Source of the DNA: Reticulitermes lucifugus
Taxonomy: Eukaryota > Arthropoda > Insecta > Blattodea > Rhinotermitidae
Direction: 5' to 3'
Assembly (NCBI GenBank): GCA_026260175.1
Contig: JAKCWW010000894.1
Location: forward strand, 23,929 to 87,928
Length of the DNA: 64,000 bases
In this document: piece after piece, positions 44,170 through 55,704 of the stretch
Layout: each line of letters opens with the position of its first letter
Position numbering within the stretch: the first letter of the stretch is position 1
Translations under genes and position numbers: made by a program
Notes under the pieces: generated by a model
Seen by the model: only the letters and a program-made list of their open reading frames with translations
Databases searched by the model: none
Told to the model about the DNA's origin: nothing

Positions 44170-44785
44170 ATAACACAACGGTATTCATTCATTCTGTAGT
44201 CTGTCTTAAGACAGATCCGTAGTCTCTTCCACAGCCAGTTATCCACACAGTGCGATATAGTGCTTCCTCTTTCAATTTCCAGTATCTTCTCTTTTCCTTA
44301 AGGTCACCCAGTAGCTGCTTACGCCTTCTTCCTCGTCTTACCGTCATTTCTATCCTTCCCTCTAACTTTCCTTAAATCATGTATTTTAGAAGGCAGTTTC
44401 TACGCAACATGTGACCAATCCAGTTAGCCTTCCTTCTTTTTATTGTATGTAGGATATTCCTCTCCTCATGTAATACTTCTTCATTTCTCACACGATTGGT
44501 CCAACCGATCTTCTCCATTCTTCTCCAGCACCACATTTCAAAACTTTCCAGGTATTTCTGATCTACTTTCCGAAGTGTCCACCTTTCAGCACCACACAAA
44601 GCCATGCTCCATATGTAGCAATTACTAGTTTCTTCCTTAAATTTAAGTCCAAGTTGCTGGTGAAGAGTCTTCTTCTTGTTGAACGCTACTTTTGCCATGG
44701 CAACGCTGAAATTAATACGGAACTTAACAAAAGAGGATGTAAGTATATGGGCTGGATTCATCTGGCTCAAGATGAATTCAGTGGC
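44170..44785 (-). pseudogene. LINE reverse-transcriptase C-terminal part (broken)
   Basis: The minus-strand ORF from 44770 reads VKFRINFSVAMAKVAFNKKK, TLHQQLGLKFKEETSNCYIW, SMALCGAERWTLRKVDQKYL, ESFEMWCWRRMEKIGWTNRV, EVLHEERNILHTIKRRKANW, IGHMLRRNCLLKYMI, then a stop. After the stop the same strand continues RRGRRRKQLLGDLKEKRRYW, KLKEEALYRTVW...VLRQTTE. This is a familiar insect LINE tail (I.MAK.AFN.K..L, YGAE.WTL, FEMWCWRRMEKI.W..., NWIGH.LRRNCLLK, RRGRRRKQLLDDLK). The break is a stop after KYMI. It belongs to the same family as the plus-strand tail at 18.05-18.25 kb. Confidence 0.85.
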
Positions 44786-46185
44786 AGGCTCTTACGAGCA
44801 TGGTAAATAAACAAGGGGGGGATTTCTCGATAAGTTGAATGTTCTCAAGGACTTGCTCCATGGAATTTGGTCCTATTCTTATCGTCCTTCATTTCACTAT
44901 CGTTAGCAATATTAAAACACTGCCTACTATTACATATAGAGCATACTGAAATACCAAGTTGTTCAGACGGCAAATAATATCCTCACACAACAGTACATTC
45001 ATGCCATGACAGTAAGAACTCTAGGGTTGTTACCCGTGAATATTTTATTTATCTGCTATGCAATGTCAAATTATCCAAATAAGCTACAAGTGTAATAAAA
45101 TATATTTAAAATATACACAGAATTTTAAAACAAGAAACGTATAATGCAATTAATCACAGAAATAAATAACATGCTTCTATTTCACGAACACTGATATACG
45201 TTTACATGTAACAAAAGTAGCAGTAGTGCTTCAGGCTACAATTAAATACGTAAGAGTCAAAAAATTAATAACTGACATATTTGTTGATGGAATCAAATAC
45301 ATTAATGACTTAATATAGTTCTTTTTAATTTAAACACAGAAACAATGAATATAATGACATCTGTAATAAAGACAATTGTGATGACCACTACTGCAGACAC
45401 TGACCCAGCTTGTGATAAGACAGGGATAACAGAACGTCAAATGTTCTCACATAAAAACGCTTCTAACACAGTTTCAGACATGTCAATAATAAGATTTAAT
45501 TTCTTTAACCACTTTATATATAATCATTATACCAAGAGCTCCAGCTGTCAGACATACGTCTTACCGCTGTCACTTTAACTAAACAATTCACGTTCGCATT
45601 AACATTACAGCACATGGCTTTAATCCTATAACCAACAATAATCAGGTGTAATACATGGTTTTACTCAGTCTTACGGAACAGAATAGAACAAACTCAATAA
45701 AACGCAGTAAGATCTTCAAAGAAGCTACAGAAAGGTTACTAGAGTGTCCACATAAAATCACAACTAAAGTAGTGCATTCAATTGGCAGCATGTGACACAG
45801 CGCGCCACATACACAGGCACTCTTCCTCTGAAGTTATTAATGACAGATTATAAAAGTTTTCTCTCATAAAAAGTTTTCCTTTATTTAGTCACATAGTTAC
45901 ATACGAAGGGTGTAGGAACTAGGGTGCGGGGGGGGGCGGTTGGCCATACCCCCCCCCCCAAGACCCATATTTCAGAGGACAAACTTCTCCCTACAAGTGG
46001 TACGTATTTAACTGCGAAAATTATTAATATTTTCAACACAGTTTAATCTCAATACAAAAGATAAAAGCTACCCAGTATATAAATAAATGAATAAATGAGG
46101 TGACTACAGTTTATATTTTACTTACAATGTCACAGTTACTAGTGACAAGCTCAGACTACTACAGTGTGCCAGTGGTAATGAATAA
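44786..46185. other. No recognisable gene; start of the CpG-poor zone
   Basis: AT-rich. CpG becomes progressively rarer. At 45927-45960 a G10 run and a C11 run face each other. A 77-codon ORF (45345-45578) is not recognisable. Confidence 0.5.
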
Positions 46186-46189
46186 TGAA

Positions 46190-46385
46190 TTTGTAAGGAT
46201 GTGGTCAAGCCGTAATTTAAGGCAGCGTCCACCATGCGCCTGCAGGAACTGAAGAAAATCATGAAAATCCTGTCAGGATAGCTGCTTTCTGGGTTGAGAT
46301 TTGAAACCGAAACCTCCAGAATACGAAGCAGAGTAATGGTGGCTTCACCGTTATCAACAGATTTTCACTGATTCTGCTCTCAGAA
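46190..46385 (-). mobile_element. SINE-B copy
   Basis: Minus strand: TTGATAACGGTGAAGCCACC (head), GGTTTCGGTTTCAAATCTC (B-box), GACAGGATTTTCATGATTTTC, AGTTCCTGCAGGCGCATGG, GCCTTAAATTACGGCTTGAC. The order is as in other SINE-B copies. Confidence 0.65.
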
Positions 46386-48884
46386 TGTGCCGTGCCTCCT
46401 AGCAATGTCAGTATGTTAGTGCTGACAGTTAGTGGCACTAACAAAAACAGAACATCCCTATGTGCTCCTTCTGTGTTATTGCAATGGATGTTATGGAAAC
46501 ACAATGGTAAACACTTGTAAGGTTAGATGGCAAACTTGGAGTTAAAATTTTCAAAACTTGTAACGGATTGGTACACAATGCAATAATTACCGGTATTTTA
46601 AAATGTGGAACGACAGACCGTATAATAAACAGTGCCAACGAGACAGTGGGGAAGCCGGTACAAATTACAGGGGCCCGGCGGTCCGGAGCCCGACTATGTT
46701 GCATATGTTTTTGTCCTCGGTAGTATCAGATGTAATTAGGTAGTGATTTGTCGTGCTGACGGCACTTGCTGCCAGCGGCCATCTTGTGTACGACATTCTC
46801 TGCTTTATTTCCTTACTTTTCCCCTTGCCGGTCCGCCCTTGATGGGGAGGACCCATTTTTTTTTTTACTGGGGCCCAAACCCGCTCTCAGCGGCCCTGAT
46901 AATAACCCTTTCAAAGCAAGGCATCCCGTCTACCACATCAGCAGATTGCACTCTCAAGTCGTGTGTTTGGAACATACAAGACAAATATGATTAGTATTCT
47001 TTACACTTTAACCTAATGTCACAGCATCCTGTACCCTTGTATGGTATTTCAGAGTATAGCGAAAACTGAACTTTACAATGCTGCTGGACACAAAAATATA
47101 ATCAGATGGTAAGTCACGATCCACACACTAATATAAACTGCAGTATATAAATATTTTTTCCTTACACTGCTCTAATGATAGTACACTATACTACTTTGTT
47201 TCTGAACTCTGTCATCAAGCAATATTCAAAAAAGAACACAATATTGAGAAACTGGATCTGTTACTGTACTTTTTTGAAGGGACAGGGGGCTACCTACTGT
47301 GTTACATCTCAAAGAGCACTGTTCTCAGCCAATGGATTGAAACAAAGGGTGGATTAGTTACCAAACTGTTGTATTCTTTCTTAAATACAAGACAACAGAC
47401 AAAGTCCAGGCACAAAGTAATTCTACGTATATTTTTTATGTTTACTGTGATAAATGCAAAGAGTAATACTGACAGTAGTAATAACAGTAGTGTTAACAAA
47501 GTCCATCACAAGCCAGGTCACAGATGTCCGACCAAGTAAGCTGGTTTGTCACGTCAGTAATAAATATACATACTAACTTTCTCAATTCTTAACAAGTTTA
47601 CAGGTAAATCTACAGCATACAATAAAGTAAGATGAAACAAATTTACATATAAAAATTGTGGAAGAACTTGTACATACAATTATGTAAATTACAAAGCATT
47701 TACTCTTCTTCAACCCCTACATAAAAGGGGGGGGGGGGGGCAGTGATCACTAATGAAATCCATGAAAATAATAATTAAAAGCTCAAATACATTGGAAACT
47801 GCACCCTGTTGTTTTAACTCAAATATAATGTATTCATGCTCACAAAAAAAAACAAATAATACAGCAGTCTTGAGAAGAAAACAAATTCAGCTTTTAGGCA
47901 GTTTAAAGCTTATCTTGTCTTGTTTGTAATGTAGCAGGTGCGGCAAATTTCATTCTTTAACTCTAATACAGAGCACTGATGAGATGTACAATACGTGCCA
48001 TATATCTCTGAACCTGAGTAATGTCACAGAAAAGGTTGAGCCTGGAAGAAAGATGTGATGTGGCAGTAAAAGCTACAGTTAAAAAACACACCAAGGTCAG
48101 AGTAATTATGCAGACAACACTATTCACATGATCACTAATTGCTCAATTAGCATCAGAGTTGATTTTCGTTTACTAAACTGTAATTTACTGTAAATGTAAC
48201 AAATTTAAACACTGATGGCCACTCACTCACTGTACATGCCACCTGCTGTAACACTAGGAAACCTGTAATTTCGCCCACAAAGTATAATTATGTGTCGTAT
48301 ATCGTTATAACACTAGATATCGATTACTTCCCTAAACAGCATTCACCAACTGGTATACATGTACATAACAGACAAGGGCTGTGTTTTCTGTGACACAGAA
48401 ATTAATTTTTATACAAAATTCAGATAAAAGTCAGTATTTAAAGAATCAAACAACTCCCAATAATCAAGATATTATACACAAACAAGTAACACACGGTTGC
48501 ACTTGAGCTGACTCACGTCCTCAAACCGACAAGTAGGAGGAAAGTAATGTACCGTGTGCCAGTGCAGTAGCACATGCTCAAACACTCTGTCTCCCAGGCT
48601 CCATATTCTGCATATGCTGTACACCCAGATAGGCCAAGAAACTGCTGAAGCTCAAAGATGTTGAATCTGACTACATATGTCACACCTCCACATATTAAAT
48701 AAACAAAAGCAAATAACCATAGCAGTGTGTAATAATCATAGAAAACTCACTACAAAGATGAACCAAACAAAACTGCGAAAGCAACTTCCCAATTTCATTC
48801 ATAGTACTTTCCAATATTTCACACTTTTTTTTAGAAAACTTTACTGATGATATCTGGTTAAGACACAGTTCCAGAGATACATTA
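46386..48884. other. No recognisable gene; CpG-retaining island 46660-46910
   Basis: 46660-46910 is GC-rich with intact CpGs (GGGGCCCGGCGGTCCGG, CAGCGGCC, CGGTCCGCCC) inside otherwise CpG-poor DNA. G14 run at about 47728-47741. No coding ORF is recognised in the rest. Confidence 0.45.
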
Positions 48885-50498
48885 CAGCAAGCCCTTGTCG
48901 TTCTCACAGGTTACATTCCTAAAAAATCCCGTAAACAGTGAAATTGCAGTGTGTGAATTTAAGATCTTGCGAGAAAAACGGAGTTAGGGGAACCAAAGAC
49001 ATAGGAAACATAATAATACATAAATCAATGACCAAAACAAAAACATTTGTGTTGGGGTTTACCAGAATGACCGATGTTTCTAGCTCAAAGTCATCATGGT
49101 GATCAAAAAACAAACACTGCATGGCATGGCGGAGAAATAAGACTTAGCAAAGCAAGAGGTGATCTTTGATTGCTCTGCCTTCTTACGCACATCCTTATAT
49201 GTTGACCATATGTCATCTACTGCACGGAGGCCTTTTTTTCAGAGCACTGTGGCCTCTTCATAACAGCGCCAGAATCTTCTTTACTTTCTGGTACACCAAG
49301 TGTTGTCAGCTGTTCAGTGTCCTGCTCACTTAACTCAGCAGCAGGACAGTGGAGAACTTCCTGGATAACAGCCTCCTACAAATCTGGGAACCCTGGAACT
49401 TTGTGGCCTCAAACAAGGATGTTCCTTATTTCCTCCTGCTGGTTTGGGGAATCCCTGGGAGTCATTAACTGCTTCAGGCCAAAGCTTTTTCTAGCAGCCA
49501 TTCAGGGCCATGGACTCCTCTATGCATGTATTCCATATGCAGTCAGGTATGCTGTTATGATTTCAAGCATTCACTGAAACTAACAAAGTTCTCCTCCCCA
49601 CTTGCATCCAAGATACTGCAGAAAGTGTGGCAGGTGTAATAGCTCTCACATATTGTAATTATTCCCTTGTTGGGCAGCTGCACGAATAGGGCACTAGTGT
49701 TGGACTGATAAACAGCTTGGATATTTGGATGACAAGACCAAGATCCTGTAATGACCTGGGGCATTATCAAGAACAAGGAGAACCTTCAATGCTAGGTTCT
49801 TTGACTTCAGTTTTCAAGACAGCCTTTACTAACATGGAAGCTGCCTGTCTCCATGCCCGAGACACTGTGGAGCGCTTGTATAACTGCACACCCTTCTCCC
49901 TCACCACAGCACCACTGACAGCCACTGCTGTGCCTCACCTTAAAGCCACACACATACAGCCCTTTCCATATTTTTGAAGAAGCCACGAAAACCAACACAA
50001 AAAACGTTTGCACTCTATGGACCACTGGCCTTAGCACTTCCCTTCATCTTGTCTTCATTTTTCTTGACAAAAAAAATCATTGATTTGTTTACACTATAAT
50101 GGCATCCGACTAGAGCAATGCACATTCCCCTGTCCAACTTATCCAACACCCCACTTTCACTAACAGAGACATCAATTTCCTTTACTTTTTGTCCTTAGGT
50201 TCTTCATCAGCATGTACATCAAACTTCCCAGATACAATTATAACATGTGGACCATAACTATCACCAAAAATTGTGATAAGTTCGGTTTAAGTACATTTTG
50301 TATTGCAAAATATCTGAAAAAAGATAGCCACTGAGTGAGGCAGGTGTAGCCTCATGTGTATTACTCTGCACACCTATGCAAGCACAACTGCAAACAAGCA
50401 ACAGGCGTACATGACAGTGCACAAGGGTTGCCACAATAATTCTTCCACAAATAAGCAAAACCACAATGCATCAACCTGAAAACGAGAGGGGCCTGCTG
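48885..50498 (-). mobile_element. Pogo-superfamily (Jerky/Tigger-like) DNA transposon, full length in outline
   Basis: The left end CAGCAAGCCCTTGTCGTTCT (48885 on) and the reverse complement of the right end, CAGCAGGCCCCTCTCGTTTT (50498 back), form terminal inverted repeats with about 18 of the first 22 bases shared. TA lies directly outside both ends (48883-48884 and 50499-50500), as expected for Tc1/mariner/pogo insertion. The 1,614-bp element encloses the minus-strand transposase remnant at about 49.1-50.2 kb. Confidence 0.85.
49100..50200 (-). pseudogene. Jerky/Tigger-type transposase with internal deletion
   Basis: Minus-strand remnant with family landmarks in the right order. An N-terminal helix-turn-helix block LDKLDRGMCIALVGCHYSV is followed by KKNEDKMKGSAKASGP (about 50150-50020). 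Next is NMERAVCVW, then VVREKGVQLYKR (about 49907-49871). The catalytic LVLDNAPGH follows (about 49771-49745). Then come HPNIQAVYQSNTSALFVQLP with ESYYTCHTFCSILDASGEEN (about 49735-49580), and LNGC*KKLWPEAVNDSQGF (about 49510-49455). Only about 100 bases separate VREKG from LDNAPGH, where intact relatives have roughly 200 residues. The CENP-B-type DNA-binding part and the first catalytic Asp block are therefore deleted. Frameshifts and stops add to this. It cannot make an active enzyme. Confidence 0.85.
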
Positions 50499-50842
50499 TA
50501 TTTGTGACTGAAGAATTGGCAATTTATAACCAAAACTAAGTGTGGTTCTCTAGTAACACAATAACTCCAACATCATAAAATTATTTACTGTTGTCTATGA
50601 CACTGTATCACCCAACCCCTCAAATTACTGCGTCTCAACACAAAAACAAATACTGAAATCCTCTCCCATAATAATTACACAACACTTTGAGACTAGTATA
50701 CAGGAATTATATAGTTCAGAGGGTTCCCTGCAACACAATCTTTGCCAAATTACTACCTCTGAAAACAAAATAATTCACTACAAAACAGTAACAAGCAAAT
50801 TTTTCTTTATCTTAGACATACAGTTGTCTTGCATAAATTACA
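50499..50842. other. No recognisable gene
   Basis: Short AT-rich interval between the pogo element and the palindrome. Confidence 0.5.
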
Positions 50843-50961
50843 AAACAGCTATTATTTATCATTAACACAACCAATTATCTTACATTATATTAATATAATA
50901 TAATATTATATTAATATAATGTAAAACAAATAGTTGTGTTGATGGTGAATAATAGCTGTTT
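50843..50961. repeat. Near-perfect 119-bp palindrome with AT-rich centre
   Basis: Symmetry axis at 50902. AAACAGCTATTATTTATCAT on the left mirrors the end ...GGTGAATAATAGCTGTTT on the right, and TTACATTATATTAATATAAT faces ATTATATTAATATAATGTAA across the centre. Could be a MITE or cruciform-forming site. No target-site duplication is evident. Confidence 0.8.
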
Positions 50962-51002
50962 AGTAACAAGCAAAATTTCAGGTTACTATGGCAGTGATTG
51001 TG

Positions 51003-51080
51003 AAGAAAACTGTCTTCTGGGATGTGACACCGTGCAGTCTGGTGTGTGTTTGCCAGAATGCATGGCATCACACCTCAAAA
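51003..51080 (+). repeat. Solo arm of the CTTCTGGGAT family
   Basis: GTCTTCTGGGATGTGACACC, GTGCAGTCTGGTGTG; the GACGTTTCG part is lost. It is followed by ATGCATGGCATCACACC. Confidence 0.6.
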
Positions 51081-51336
51081 GGCACCAAGTAATCTTCAAA
51101 ATAGCAGTAACCTATTTCTGAGACCAGCCTCTTGTAAACAGTAAGCTGCATGCACTTTTCATGTTGTCATGAAATAAATCAAGCAGCTGCAAGCAGAAAT
51201 ATGCCAATGGTAGACAGTGAAGGAGTACAGCCTCATCTCAATTCCACAGTGGCATCACACTTTGCAACCTCTCCTCATGAAGACTAACTTTGCCTAAAGC
51301 ATCTAACAGAGTGGACTTCTCTAGTTTGTGTTTTAC

Positions 51337-51405
51337 CTGAAGATGGAGAAACGGCCAGTCTTTGAAAAGCAGTACCATTCAGAATCGTATATTTTAACCA
51401 GTAAA
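51337..51405 (+). repeat. Possible ribozyme-like core fragment
   Basis: CCTGAAGATGGAGAAACGGC, CAGTCTTTGAAAAGCAGTACC has a CTGAAGA and a GAAA about 22 bases apart, with GGCC-like complement lost. Weak member of the same superfamily. Confidence 0.3.
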
Positions 51406-53814
51406 TGGAGTACGTCCAAATAAAGTGCCACAATGACAACACACCAGTTTCATCAAGTCTTTGAATGATTCCACCTAATATTGTCATAGCAATTAAATCA
51501 AGTGCAAAGGATGACACATGTACAGAAACTAACAAAAAATACAAAACTTAAGCTGGAAAACCCAAAGTAAAGAAATCACTCAAAAAACACAAGAATAGAG
51601 AGAATCATAGTATTGCAACGGTTCTAGGGTGAGAAAAACTGGAATACATTCAGCTGGCTCACACATGGTCTGATATAAAGTGATGAACTTTCTTCACCTA
51701 CTATGAAAACAAGGAATTACTTGGCCAGCTAAATAACTATCAGCCTTCAAGATTCTGCACCATGACATTGGTAATGTTAAAAATGAAACGGTTTTTCCAA
51801 ACTAACCTGTCATCTGCTGGCTGCATAAGAATGATACCATTATGAATTGACAAGACGAACATAATTAAAAATAAATTATTTTGCAGCACCAACATAAAAC
51901 ATGAGGTGTTTACAAATTAAAGGTGCCAAACAATTCTTTCCTAGAGCTGCACACGTGTATGACAGCATTTTACACATGTAAAAATCTTACACAAATATGG
52001 CTATAAAAAAATAAACAAGGATAAAATATGAATTTCAACTTCTCTGTCTTGCTACCACTAATCAAAGAATGCACAGAACATAATAAAATTATTAATCCTT
52101 AAATTTCAGAAATAAATTATATACAATAACTGCTTGGATTCAAACCTAATCATTTATTTTAAAAGGGTATGAGTCAGTAATTTGTATATAAGCACTTTCT
52201 TATGGATGTGTTCAACAAAGCAACATATAAAATATATTTGGAAGTGACGAGTTGAGTGTTCCACATATTAACCCTTCAATGCCGGCCTCAGCACACCGTA
52301 CAGACCTTCAGTTCTTCACATGCTGTCAGCCACGGTGCACCATACAGTTGTGAATGCATTTAGCAGTACTATAAACTTAAAACCCATCTGTCCTGGGCAG
52401 TAGGTGGAATTTAAACCCCAGCATCAATGAAGGGTTACATAAAGTTTGTTTTATTCATACGATTCATATGTTCATTTCGAGAAAGACTAATTTTGTTCTT
52501 TGTATAAGTTACATTCCAGTGACTCATGCCCATTTCAGAATAAATTATTCAATTACAGTACATGATCCAAGAGAAAACTATGAAAGACACATGGCTTATA
52601 CAGGTTTAACTCCTTCTTTACAGTCTCCAACATGCAAATTGTTATACAAACTGAATTAACATTATTTGAAGTGTTTCCAAATAAAAATATTTTCTTCTAC
52701 TTCTGACTGATTCTTGCCTCTACCATCAGATGATATTTGCATGAAACAATCCCCAGTACCAGATACTGATCTAAAGGTCATTTCATGCATTCTTTTTAGC
52801 ACCAAGTTAGGCCACATCAAAACTCAAGCACAGACCTGGGTTGAATACTTATCCATGTGGGATTTGTCATTTCAAGAAGGGAAACTGGCTAATTAGCAGA
52901 CCAATTATCAAGAAAGCCAGTGTCATCACGCCTTAGTAAAAACATATGACTTAATTTAGCTTGAAACCATGAAAATTTAATTCAGTCTCGTGCATCTTTG
53001 CTGAACTGGCCTCCGTGTCCGTTTCTTCATGCACACCTAATATGCCCTTTTGTCTAAGTTGCAATCTCATGTATCTGTACTAAACCTCCTCCATGTGGCT
53101 GACTGCTACACCATCAATCCTTTGCACACAAATTCATCTATGAGCCCCCAGACCCAATACATCAATCATTGGCAGTATTAAAAAAAATTTCTATTACATT
53201 TGTCTTATTTTAATGATACTGGTTAAGACCTGTAAGTTCCCTTCTCCAGAAACTCACTAACTGATAAACTTATCATTTACATTACATGAAAACTTATATT
53301 ACAGATATGCACATGCTGTTTGAAGAACTCATTTGGTTCCTACATAATCTGAATTCCACATACTCACTTAAAAACTCAATAACTGTTACATTTAATATTT
53401 ACAGTAATAAAAATCTAAAACTGCCAAAATAAACACAACCTGCACACTTACACAGTATGAGATTCAATTGCCTGACTAGTGTCCTGTAACACAAAACAAC
53501 AAACACTATCCTGGCCCACACAAAACATGCATTTAACGTTTGAAAACAGAACAAAAATATCTAGTTCAAATTCAATACAACTGAACGTATAACAAAATTC
53601 AAAACTGAATTCAAGCATACTTTTTCGGTAAACTTGCCTGGCCTTATTCAATTTCTCCCACTCATGCATCTAAAAATTCCAATAATCAATATGTTGATCA
53701 CTTATAATACTGACGAGTGGAAACTGCAAGTTTGGATATGCAACTGTATAACATTTTACAGTATAATGGTATAGTGAACAAAGATAGAGCACTTAATGAA
53801 AGAGGGATAAATCA
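51406..53814. other. No recognisable gene (strongly CpG-poor)
   Basis: By eye 52081-53460 has about 10 CpG in 1,380 bases. ORFs here are short and unrecognised. Confidence 0.5.
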
Positions 53815-54085
53815 GGCAGTACAGTGACTAGACCACAGAGAGGGCAATCTCAGGTTCAGGGTTACGCAGCCGACAGCAGCAGAGATTTTCCCCTTTCTCT
53901 TTTCCACTACACACAGACCAGCACTGGGACCCAACAAGTCTCCTACCCAGTGGGTACTGGAGGCTGCTTCCCCCTGGACCAGAGGCAGGAGTAAGAAAAT
54001 GAACACACCTCCATCCAGTGCCAAGGTTAAGAATGCATGGAGCTGTACCTCCATCCCCCCTTATGACTGCATTAAGTTCTGAGAC
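53815..54085 (+). mobile_element. SINE-A copy, CpG-depleted
   Basis: GGCAGTACAGTGACTAGACC (head), CAGGTTCAGGGTTACGCAGC (B-box region), GCAGAGATTTTCCCCTTTC, CAGACCAGCACTGGGACCC, AAGTCTCCTACCCAGTGGG, GGAGGCTGCTTCCCCCTGG, TCCATCCAGTGCCAAGGTTA. Its CpG positions are mostly TG or CA compared with left-half copies. Confidence 0.8.
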
Positions 54086-54382
54086 AAAAGAAAAGTTACA
54101 ACCATGAAGCCTAATTAAGAATTATATTATGAACTGTATTATGAATGAATACTGATATTTCTCAAATTCCTTGATTTGTAAACACCATTCAACACAAGGG
54201 TCTAAAAAACAAGAACAAAATTAAAATTAAATTCTAATGATATGTATATACAATTACTAACAAATATAATACATGATTCGTTGTATATAAATGCAATTCA
54301 AAATACTGTTGTAATTTCTAATACATGGGTTGCTTATGCACTTAATGGTAAAAAATAATTACATGCTTAGATACTAGATAGA
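54086..54382. other. No recognisable gene
   Basis: AT-rich interval. Confidence 0.5.
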
Positions 54383-54430
54383 GTCATTGAATCACAGAAG
54401 TACTTGATACTACTTCTGTGATTCAACGAC
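54383..54430. repeat. Short hairpin, ~20-bp stem
   Basis: GTCATTGAATCACAGAAGTA pairs with TACTTCTGTGATTCAACGAC with one mismatch; the loop is about 8 bases. Confidence 0.75.
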
Positions 54431-54529
54431 TGCTGAACTTTAAAGCAACATGATAATATATATAGTATCAATGTGACAACTGCATGAATATCATTGTTAG
54501 TATTTTTATATTATATATACCGTGCATTT

Positions 54530-54765
54530 TGATAATTAATTAATTTTATTTCAATCCAATAAATGCACTACACTTACTTTCAATAATTCCTTGCCCCTAC
54601 ATGTTTCGGCACACCTTGTGTTATCCTCAGGGGGGTCGTCGAATGTTCTTAATCTTCGATATATCCAATTGTTTTTCACTGACTTTCACAACACATAATT
54701 AATTGTAAGTCACTGAAAGAAAGTGTAGTGCATTTGTTGCATTGAAATAAAATTAATTAATCATT
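54530..54765. repeat. Foldback with one hammerhead-like motif (Penelope-like candidate)
   Basis: ATTAATTAATTTTATTTCAA...AATGCACTACACTT (54535-54580) mirrors 54708-54760. The motif is on the minus strand at about 54592-54636: CTGAGGA at 54630-54624, GAAAC at 54607-54603, ATGT helix III, A at the cleavage position (54598), outer helix GGGG/CCCC. Helix II is weakened (ACAC/GTGT retained, closing pairs lost). AAATGCAC upstream is shared with 24.3 and 40.3 kb. Confidence 0.7.
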
Positions 54766-55610
54766 TTTAGTATTATTATTTATGTAAATTAACAAACGTT
54801 ACATTTAGATTATTGCTGCCCTAATAAGCATACAGAAAATATTATTTTGTTCTTTTAAAGTTTGTGTGTGCTTTCTTGGTCCTTTACAACGCTGAGAGAC
54901 AAAAAATGCACATTACAGTATTAAAGTAGTTTATAATAACTGTGCATTTACAGGGAAGTGTAATTTTTTGTAATAATTTTCTAACAATTATCACTGATTA
55001 GTCATGTACTAAATTTATTTAGAACATTTGCTTTGATAATATCTGCGAGTTTCCACAGACAACAGAACCTAATTGAGCCGAGTATACATACAAATATACT
55101 CATAAGAACTACGCAATTCAAACATCTCCTCACATCAACTAATTGTTGTACAATGCCGCACTGGTGATAGTGACTTTAGTTAAATATGTGGACTGTTAGA
55201 AGCATGAGTGCAATCAACATCAACAGTTTTGTACCTGATACAAATTTGTTACATCCTCATTACTTCATCGTACTTATAAAAATGGCACTCTTTGCATACA
55301 AATTATCCATAATTGTCACCTACTGGCTTGAACAGCTCTAACTGCTTGTTTGAAAGAAATAATAATAAATACAGCTCACGTGGAATTATTCCATACAAAT
55401 TCAGAAATACTCTACTGTTCAAGCAAATATAATACAACACATTCAGCTTTGAGCATCAAGAAAAGTTTAAAATGTTCTGAAAAACAAACAGTGATTCTGG
55501 ACAGTAATTATGACAAAACACTATATCACTGCATTAAAGAAAGTGTTACCACCTGTTCTGTATGGTTGTGAAACACAGTTCTTATTATGATGCAAGAACA
55601 TAATTTGTAG
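54766..55610. other. No recognisable gene
   Basis: AT-rich. No coding signal. Confidence 0.5.
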
Positions 55611-55614
55611 TTAG

Positions 55615-55690
55615 AAACATTAGTCTTCTGGGATGTAACACCATCTAATATGGTAGACAGGTGTCACAACATTACAGAGAAACCTGCTGC
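55615..55690 (+). repeat. Solo arm of the CTTCTGGGAT family
   Basis: AGTCTTCTGGGATGTAACACC, AATATGGTAGACAGGTGTC, GAGAAACCTGCTGCCTTCACC. CpGs have decayed to TG/CA. Confidence 0.55.
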
Positions 55691-55704
55691 CTTCACCATG
55701 CTAG

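Noticed and set aside
46668-46898. hAT MITE bounded by CAGGGGCCC and GGCCCTG
   Set aside because: The candidate 8-bp flanks (ACAAATTA and ATAATAAC) do not match and the inner termini diverge; kept only as a CpG-rich island.
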